Shown piece by piece: positions 56,015 through 64,000 of a stretch of 64,000 nt of DNA (position 1 is the first letter of the stretch; every line of letters starts with the position of its first letter). The stretch spans positions 46,463,645 through 46,527,644 of the forward strand of contig CM026403.1 in the NCBI GenBank assembly GCA_014843695.1, written 5' to 3'. The notes beneath the pieces were generated by a model. It saw only the letters and a list, made by a program, of their open reading frames with translations, was not told the origin of the DNA and searched no databases. The position numbers and the translations under genes are program-made. The stretch is from Archivesica marissinica (Eukaryota > Mollusca > Bivalvia > Venerida > Vesicomyidae).

Positions 56015-58087
56015 CAGGTCAAGCCCTCGCTACAAGTCTAGCCCTCACTACAGGTCAAGCCCTCGCTACAGTTCTAGCCCTCGCTACAGTTCTATCCATC
56101 GCTACAGTTCTAGCCCTCGCTACAGTTCTAACCCTCACTACAGTTTAAGCCCTTGCTATGGTTCAAGCCCTCGCTACAGTTCTAGCACTCACTACAGTTC
56201 TAGCCCTCGCTACAGTTCTAGCCCTCGCTACAGTTCTATCCATCGCTACAGTTCTAGCCCTCGCTACAGTTCTAGCCCTCGCTACAGTTCAAGCCCTCGC
56301 TACAGTTCTAGCCCTCGCTACAGTTCTATCCATCGCTACACTTCTAGTCCTCGCTACAGTTCTATCCATCGCAACAGTTCTAGCTCTCGCTACAGTTCTA
56401 GCCCTAGCTACAGTTCATGCCCTCACTACAGTTCAAGCACTCACTACAGTTCATGCCCTCACTACAGTTCAAGCACTCACTACAGTTCAAGCACTCACTA
56501 CAGTTTAAGCCCTCGCTACAGTTCTAGCCCTAGCTACAGTTCAAGCCCTCGCTACAGTTCTATCCATCGCTACAGTTCTATCCATCACTACAGTTCTATC
56601 CATCGCTACAGTTCAAGCCCTCGCTACAGTTCTAGCCCTCGCTAGAGGTCAAGCGCTCGCAATAGGTCAAGCCCTCGCTACAGTTCAAGCCCTCGCTACA
56701 GTTCTATCCATCGCTACAGTTCTATCCATCGCTACAGTTCTATCCATCGTTACAGTTCTATCCATCGCTACAGGTCAAGCCCTCGCTACAGTTCTAGCCC
56801 TCGCTACAGTTCTAGCCCTCGCTACAGTTCAATCCATCGCTACAGTTCTATCCATCGTTACAGGTCAAGACCTCGCTACAGTTCTATCCATCGCTACAGG
56901 TCTAGCCCTCGCTACATTTCTAGCCTTCGCTACAGTTCAAGCCCTCGCTACAGTTCTATCCATCGCAACAGTTCTATCCATCGCTACAGTTCTATCCATC
57001 GCAACAGTTCTATCCATCGCTACAGTTCTAGCCCTCGCTACAGTTCTAACCCTCACTACAGTTTAAGCCCTTGCTATGGTTCAAGCCCTCGCTACAGTTC
57101 TATCCATCGTTACAGTTCTAGCCCTCGCTACAGTTCTAGCCCTCGCTACAGTTCAAGCCCTCGCTACAGTTCTATCCATCGCTACACTTCTAGTCCTCGC
57201 TACAGTTCTATCCATCGCAACAGTTCTAGCTCTCGCTACAGTTCTAGCCCTAGCTACAGTTCATGCCCTCACTACAGTTCAAGCACTCACTACAGTTCAT
57301 GCCCTCACTACAGTTCAAGCACTCACTACATTTCAAGCCCTCGCTACAGTTCTAGCCCTAGCTACAGTTCAAGCCCTCGCTACAGTTCTATCCATCGCTA
57401 CAGTTCTATCCATCACTACAGTTCTATCCATCGCTACAGTTCAAGCCCTCGCTACAGTTCTAGCCCTCGCTAGAGGTCAAGCGCTCGCAATAGGTCAAGC
57501 CCTCGCTACAGTTCAAGCCCTCGCTACAGTTCTATCCATCGCTACAGTTCTATCCATCGCTACAGTTCTATCCATCGCTACAGGTCAACCATGCTACAGT
57601 TCTAGCCCTCGCTACAGTTCTAGCCCTCGCTACAGTTCAAGCCCTCGCTACAGTTCAAGCCCTCGCTACAGTTCTAGCCCTCGCTACAGTTCAATCCCTC
57701 GCTACAGTTCTAGCCCTCGCTACAGATCTAGCCCTCGCTACAGTTCTAGCCCTCGCTACAGTCTACCCTAGTTCACCCTCGCTACAGTTCTATCCATCGC
57801 TACAGTTCTATCCATCGCTACAGTTCAAGCCCTCGCTACAGTTCAATCCATCGCAACAGTTCAAGCCCTCGCTACAGTTCAAGCCCTCGCTACAGGTCAA
57901 GCCCTCGCTACAGGTCAAGCCCTCACTACAGGTCAAGCCCTCACTAAGGTCAAGCAATAAGCCCTCGCTACAGGTCAAGCCCTCGCTACAGGTCAAGCCT
58001 CATACAGTAAAGCCCTCGCTACAGTTCAAGCCCTCGCTACAGTTCAAGCACTTACTACAGTTCAAGCCCTCGCTACAGTTCAAGCCC
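56015..58087. repeat. 18-bp satellite array 14 (about 115 monomers)
   Basis: Markers at 56145 and 57063 (918 bp apart) repeat the order of array 13. The last part (57590-58010) is irregular, with joints such as GGTCAACCATGCTACAG, AGTCTACCCTAGTTCACCC and GGTCAAGCAATAAGCCC, then a short pre-core series. Confidence 0.96.
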
Positions 58088-58660
58088 TTACTATTCAAGT
58101 TTTATCTTTAATACGCGACACTTAGAAAACTATTCATAATGAGTTACAGGTTAAAAAGCGATCCAAATTATTGACAATCTCCTTACAATGGATGGACACT
58201 ACTATGCATGGCAGCTACATTTTTACACAAGATATGATTGCAAAAGTAGGTACTTTCGAAACCATAGTTGTAATGACCAATGACTAGTTGGCACGACTCG
58301 GTTCAAGATCAGCTCGGTGAAAGGTGTGTGTGTGTACAGGTGAACTGATCCATCCCCGCAGCTCCATTCTGACGTCGCATCAACTAAGGCAGAAAGTCAT
58401 GTACGAACTTGATTTACTAAGTAGTTACTAATGCTAACAATAATCCATTTATTCAGGTACAATTTTTTAACAAGTGAACAACAGGGGACACATTGTGACA
58501 AATTGTAATATAATTATGATAAGACGCAGATTAACAACTGATGGGATATATTGACTCACATCACAATACATTGACATTAAGTTAACTTAAATAACAAAAA
58601 ATCTAAACAACAAACTCTTACTGCAGCTCAAACTCTTACTGCGGCTCAAACTCTTATTAC
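58088..58660 (+). repeat. Satellite core unit 13, type B
   Basis: Complete B core nearly identical to unit 12. With array 14 it forms a 2646-bp block unit. Confidence 0.95.
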
Positions 58661-59528
58661 AGGTCAAGCCCTCGCTACAAGTCTAGCCCTCACTACAGGT
58701 CAAGCCCTCGCTACAGTTCTAGCCCTCGCTACAGTTCTATCCATCGCTACAGTTCTAGCCCTCGCTACAGTTCTAACCCTCACTACAGTTTAAGCCCTTG
58801 CTATGGTTCAAGCCCTCGCTACAGTTCTAGCACTCGCTACAGTTCTAGCCCTCGCTACAGTTCTACCAGCCCTCACTACAGTTCTAGCCCTCGCTACAGT
58901 TCTATCCATCGCTACAGTTCTAGCCCTCGCTACAGTTCAGCCCTCGCTACAGTTCTATCCATCGCTACAGTTCTAGCCCTCGCTACAGTTCTAGCCCTCG
59001 CTACAGTTCTAGCCCTCGCTACAGTTCAAGCCCTTGCTACAGTTCAAGCCCTCGCTACAGTTCTATCCATCGCTACAGTTCATGCCCTCGCTACAGTTCA
59101 AGCCCTCGCTACAGTTCTAGCCCTCGCTACAGTTCTAGCCCTCGCCACAGTTCAAGCCCTCGCTACAGTTCTAGCCCTAGCCACAGTTCAAGCCCTCGCT
59201 ACAGTTCTATCCATCGCTACAGTTCTATCCATCGCTACAGTTCAAGCCCTCGCTACAGTTCAAGCCCTCGCTACAGTTCAAGCCCTCGCTATAGGTCAAG
59301 CGCTCGCAATAGGTCAAGCCCTCGCTACAGTTCTATCCATCGCTACAGTTCTATCCATCGCTACAGTTCTATCCATCGTTACAGTTCTATCCATCGCTAC
59401 AGGTCAAGCCCTCGCTACAGTTCTAGCCCTCGCTACAGTTCTAGCCCTCGCTACAGTTCAATCCATTGGTACAGTTCTATCCATCGTTACAGGTCAAGCC
59501 CTCGCTACTTCTATCCATCGCTACAGGT
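58661..59528. repeat. 18-bp satellite array 15 (about 48 monomers)
   Basis: Marker monomer at about 58789. Irregular joints near 58862 (TTCTACCAGCCC) and 58938 (GTTCAGCCC). From about 59290 it is nearly identical to 604-842, including TTCAATCCATTGGTACAG. Confidence 0.96.
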
Positions 59529-60043
59529 CTATTCATAATGAGTTACAGGTTAAAAAGCGATGCAAATTATTGAAAATCTCTCTACAATGGATGGACACTA
59601 CTATGCATGACAGCTACATTTTTACACAAGATATGATTGCAAAAGTAGCTACTTTCGAAACAATAGTTGTAATGACCAATGACTAGTTGGCACGACTCGG
59701 TTCAAGATCAGCTCGGTGAAAGGTGTGTGTGTGTGTGTACAGGTGAACTGATCCATCTCCGCAGCTCCATTCTGACGTCGCATCAACTAAGGCAGAATGT
59801 CATGTACTAACTTGATTTACTAAGTAGTTACTAATGCTAACAATAATCCATGTATTCAGGTACAATCTTTTAACAAGTGAACAACCGGCGACACTTTGTG
59901 AAAAATTGTAATATAATTATGATAAGACGCAGATTAACAAGTGATGGATATATCGACTCGCATCACAATGCATTGACTTTAAGATAACCTAAACAACCAA
60001 AACTTGCATCTGAAACTCTTATTGCGGCTCAAACTCTTATTAC
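59529..60043 (+). repeat. Satellite core unit 14, type A, left-truncated
   Basis: Same truncated left junction as unit 1 (CTACAGGTCTATTCATAATG). Offset from unit 1 is 58688. Confidence 0.95.
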
Positions 60044-62282
60044 AGGTCAAGCCCTCGCTAAAGGTCAAGCCCTCGCTACAGGTCGAGCCCTCTATACAGG
60101 TTGAGCCGTCACTACAGTTCTAGCCCTCGCTACAGGTCGAGCCCTCGCTACAGGTCGAGCCCTCACTACATTTCTTGCCCTCGCTACAGGTCGAGCCCTC
60201 GCTACAGGTCGAGCCCTCACTACAGTTCTAGCCCTTGCTACAGGTCGAGCCCTCGCTACAGGTCGAGCCCTCGCTACAGGTCGAGCCGTCACTACAGGTC
60301 GAGCCCTCGCTACAGGTCGAGCTGTCACTACTGTTCTAGCCCTCGCTACAGGTCGAGCCGTCACTACAGGTCGAGCCCTCGCTACAGGTCGAGCCGCCGC
60401 TACAGTTCTAGCCCTCACTACATTTCTAGGCTTCACTACAGTTCAAGCCCTCGCTACAGTTCTAGCCCTCGCTACAGTTCTAGCCCACGCTACAGTTCAA
60501 GCCCTCACTACAGTTAAAGCCCTCGCTACAGTTCTAGTCCTCTCTACAGTTCTAGCCCTCGCTACAGGTCAAGCTCTTGCTACAGTTCTAGGCCTCGCTA
60601 CAGATCTATCCCACGCTACAGTTCTAGCCCTCGCTGCAATTCAAGTCCATGCTACAGTTCTAGCCCTTGCTACAGTTCAAGCCCTCACTACAGTTCAAGC
60701 CCTCGCTACAGTTCTATCCCATGCTACAGATCAAGCCCTCGCTACAGTTCAAGCCCTCGCTACAGTTCTATCCCATGCTACAGTTCAAGCCCTAGCTACA
60801 GATCAAGCACTCGTTACAGTTCAAGCCCATGCTACAGTTCTAGGCCTTGCTACAGTTCAAGTCGTCGCTACAGGTCAAGTCCTCGTCAAGCCCTCGCTAC
60901 AGTTGAAGCCCATGCTACAGTTGAAGCCCTCGCAACAGGTCAAGTCCTCGCTACAGTTCAAGTCTTCACTACAGTTCTAGCCCTCGTTACAGGTAAGGCC
61001 CTTGCTACTGTTCAAGCCTTCGCAACAGTTCAAGTCCTTGCTACTGTTCACGCCCTCACTACAGTTCAAGCCCTCGCCCTCGCTACAGTTCTATCCATCG
61101 CAACAGTTCTATCCTGCTACAGTTCTATCCATCGCAACAGTCTATCCATCGCTACAGTTCTATCCATCGCAACAGGTCTATCCATCGCTACAGTTCTATC
61201 CATCGCTACAGTTCAAGCCCTCGCTACAGTTCTATCCATAGCTACAGTTCAAGCCCTCGCTACAGTTCTATCCATCGCTACAGTTCTATCCATCGCAACA
61301 GTTCTATCCATCGCTACAGTTCTATCCATCGCTACAGTTCTATCCATCGCTACAGTTCTATCCATCGCAACAGTTCTATCCATCGCTACAGTTCTATCCA
61401 TCGCTACAGTTCTATCCATCGCTACAGTTCTATCCATCGCAACAGTTCTATCCATCGCTACAGTTCTATCCATCGCTACAGTTCTATCCATCGCTACAGT
61501 TCTATCCCTCGCTACAGTTCTAGCCCTCGCAACAGTTCTATCCATCGCTACAGTTCTATCCATCGCTACAGTTCTAGCCCTCGCTACAGTTCTAGCCCTC
61601 GCTACAGTTCTATCCATCGCTACAGTTCTATCCATCGCTACAGGTCTATCCATCGCTACAGTTCTATCCATCGCTACAGTTCTATCCATCGCTACAGTTC
61701 TAGCCCTCGCTACAGTTCTAACCCTCACTACAGTTTAAGCCCTTGCTATGGTTCAAGCCCTCGCTACAGTTCTATCCATCGCTACAGTTCTATCCATCGT
61801 TACAGTTCTAGCCCTCGCTACAGTTCAAGCCCTCACTAGAGGTCTAGCCCTCGCTACAGGTAAGGCCCTCACTACAGTTCAAGCCCTCGCTAAAGTTCTA
61901 GCCCTCACTACAATTCTAGCCCTCGCTACAGTTCTAGCCCTCACTACAGTTCTAGCCCTCACTACAGTTCTAGTCCTCGCTACAGTTCTAGCGCTTGCTA
62001 CAGGTCAAGCCCTAGCTACAGTTCAAGCTCTCGTTACAGATCTAGCCCTCGCTACAGTTCAAGCCATTGCTATAGGTCAAGCCCTTGCTACAGTTCAAGC
62101 CCTCGCTACAGGTCAAGCACTCATTACAGGTAAAGCCCTCGCTACAGTTCAAGCCCTTGCTACAGGTAAAGCCCTCGCTACAGGTCAAGCACTCATTACA
62201 AGTAAAGCCCTCGCTACAGTTCAAGCCCTCGCTACAGTTCAAGCACTTACTACAGTTCAAGCCCTCGCTACAGTTCAAGCCC
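60044..62282. repeat. 18-bp satellite array 16 (about 124 monomers)
   Basis: Follows array 2 monomer by monomer, but the offset changes from 58688 before the TTCTATCCATCG run to 58757 after it, so the net gain of 69 bp lies in the 61075-61730 part. Joints near 61114 (TTCTATCCTGCTACAG) and 61140 (CAACAGTCTATCC) are irregular. Confidence 0.97.
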
Positions 62283-62851
62283 TTACTATTCAAGTTTTAT
62301 CTTTAATACGCGACACTTAGAAAACTATTCATAATGAGTTACAGGTTAAAAAGCGATCCAAATTATTGACAATCTCCTTACAATGGATGGACACTACTAT
62401 GCATGGCAGCTACATGTTTACACAAGATATGATTGCAAAAGTAGGTACTTTCGAAACCATAGTTGTAATGACCAATGACTAGTTGGCACGACTCGGTTCA
62501 AGATCAGCTCGGTGAAAGGTGTGTGTGTGTACAGGTGAACTGATCCATCCCCGCAGCTCCATTCTGACGTCGCATCAACTAAGGCAGAAAGTCATGTACG
62601 AACTTGATTTACTAAGTAGTTACTAATGCTAACAATAATCCATTTATTCAGGTACAATTTTTTAACAAGTGAACAACAGGGGACACATTGTGACAAATTG
62701 TAATATAATTATGATAAGACGCAGATTAACAAGTGATGGGATATATTGACTCACATCACAATACATTGACATTAAGTTAACTTAAATAACAAAAAATCTA
62801 ACAAACTCTTACTGCAGCTTAAACTCTTACTGCGGCTCAAACTCTTATTAC
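62283..62851 (+). repeat. Satellite core unit 15, type B
   Basis: Counterpart of unit 2 (shares the private GCTACATGTTTACAC) but with B bases where unit 2 has the A-like tract. Confidence 0.95.
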
Positions 62852-63467
62852 AGGTCAAGCCCTCGCTACAGGTCAAGCCCTCATTACAGGTCAAGCCCTC
62901 GCTACAGGTCAAGCCCATGCTACAGTTCTAGCCCTTGCTACAGGTCTAGCCCTAGCTACAGTTCAAGCCCCAACTACAGTTCTAGCCCTCGCTACGGTTC
63001 TAGCCCTCACTACAGATCAAGCCCTCGCTACATTTCAAGCCCCAACTACATTTCAATCCCCAACTACAGTTCTAGCCCTTGCTACAGTTCTAGCCCTCGC
63101 TACAGTTCTAGCCCACGCTACAGTTCTAGCCCATGCTACAGTTCAAGCCCTCGCTACAGTTCTAGTCCTCTCTACAATTCTAGCCCTCGCTACAGGTAAA
63201 GCCCTCACTACAGTTCTATCCCATGCTACAGTTCAAGCCTTTGCTACAGTTCAAGCCCTAGCTACAGGTCAAGCACTCGTTACAGGTCAAGTCCTCGTCA
63301 AGCCCTCGCCACAGTTCAAGCCCATGCTACAGTTCAAGCCCTAGCAACAGTTCTAGCCCTAGCTACAATTCAAGCACTCGCTACAGTTCAAGCCCTAGCT
63401 ACAATTCAAGCCCTCGCTACAGTTCAAGCCCTCGCTACAGGTAAAGTCCTCGCTACACATCAAGCCC
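62852..63467. repeat. 18-bp satellite array 17 (34 monomers, divergent type)
   Basis: Nearly identical to array 3 (4096-4710). Confidence 0.96.
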
Positions 63468-64000
63468 TTACTATTCAAGTTTTATCTTTAAGACGAGACA
63501 TTTAGAACACTATTCATAATGAGTTACAGGTTAAAAAGCGATGCAAATTATTGAAAATCTCTCTACAATGGATGGACACTACTATGCATGACAGCTACAT
63601 TTTTACACAAGATATGATTGCAAAAGTAGCTACTTTCGAAACAATAGTTGTAATGACCAATGACTAGTTGGCACGACTCGGTTCAAGATCAGCTCGGTGA
63701 AAGGTGTGTGTGTGTGTGTACAGGTGAACTGATCCATCCCCGCAGCTCCATTCTGACGTCGCATCAACTAAGGCAGAATGTCATGTACTAACTTGATTTA
63801 CTAAGTAGTTACTAATGCTAACAATAATCCATGTATTCAGGTACAATCTTTTAACAAGTGAACAACCGGCGACACTTTGTGAAAAATTGTAATATAATTA
63901 TGATAAGACGCAGATTAACAAGTGATGGATATATCGACTCGCATCACAATGCATTGACTTTAAGATAACCTAAACAACCAAAACTTGCATCTGAAACTCT
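63468..64000 (+). repeat. Satellite core unit 16, type A, runs off the window
   Basis: A left tag (AAGACGAGACATTTAGAACAC) and A sites throughout. It continues past the right edge, cut within CTTGCATCTGAAACTCT. Confidence 0.95.

Overview
The window looks like nuclear DNA of a eukaryote, probably a marine invertebrate such as a mollusc (inference). It is AT-rich, has tRNA-derived SINEs, TIR transposons and intron-like splice signals, and is mostly satellite DNA. No complete gene, rRNA or functional tRNA gene could be supported. Two runs of exactly 1000 N (4777-5776 and 41575-42574) are scaffold gaps, so the window is three contigs joined by scaffolding.

The dominant element is a composite satellite covering 1-4776, 10206-25802 and 47834-64000. 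It alternates two parts: arrays of an 18-bp monomer (consensus GCCCTCGCTACAGTTCTA, about 1,570 copies in 17 arrays) and a non-coding core of about 480-575 bp that occurs 16 times, always in the same orientation. Cores fall into two sequence types (A and B) plus recombinants. The arrays have higher-order structure, including block units of about 2.6 kb and a nearly perfect 1068-bp tandem duplication. Nearly every long open frame in these regions follows from a repeat period divisible by three.

A second block occurs twice (5777-10205 and 44039-47833). In order it holds a pogo/Tigger-like element inserted in a 94-bp satellite, a 57-bp minisatellite, a 37-bp satellite (with a 22-bp deletion derivative in the first copy only) and a 31-bp minisatellite, and it runs directly into the 18-bp/core satellite. 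The window start (about 600-4776) is also almost identical to about 59290-63533. These pairs are either recent segmental duplications or unmerged haplotypes.

The middle (25803-43740) is mostly low-copy DNA. A 39-bp satellite of about 127 units occupies 27489-32456. It is flanked by two minus-strand exon-like segments (32539-32677 and 25810-25909) with compatible splice phases, so it probably sits inside an intron. Other exon-like segments lie at 34090, 36483, 37139 and 38543 on the plus strand, and at 38889 and 40193 on the minus strand. The plus and minus terminal exons near 38.6-38.9 kb converge on an interval with poly(A) signals on both strands. None of the predicted peptides was recognised. 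Mobile elements here include a 227-bp piggyBac-like MITE with TTAA target sites, a 1189-bp TIR element with an AGGT target duplication, and several tRNA-derived SINEs.
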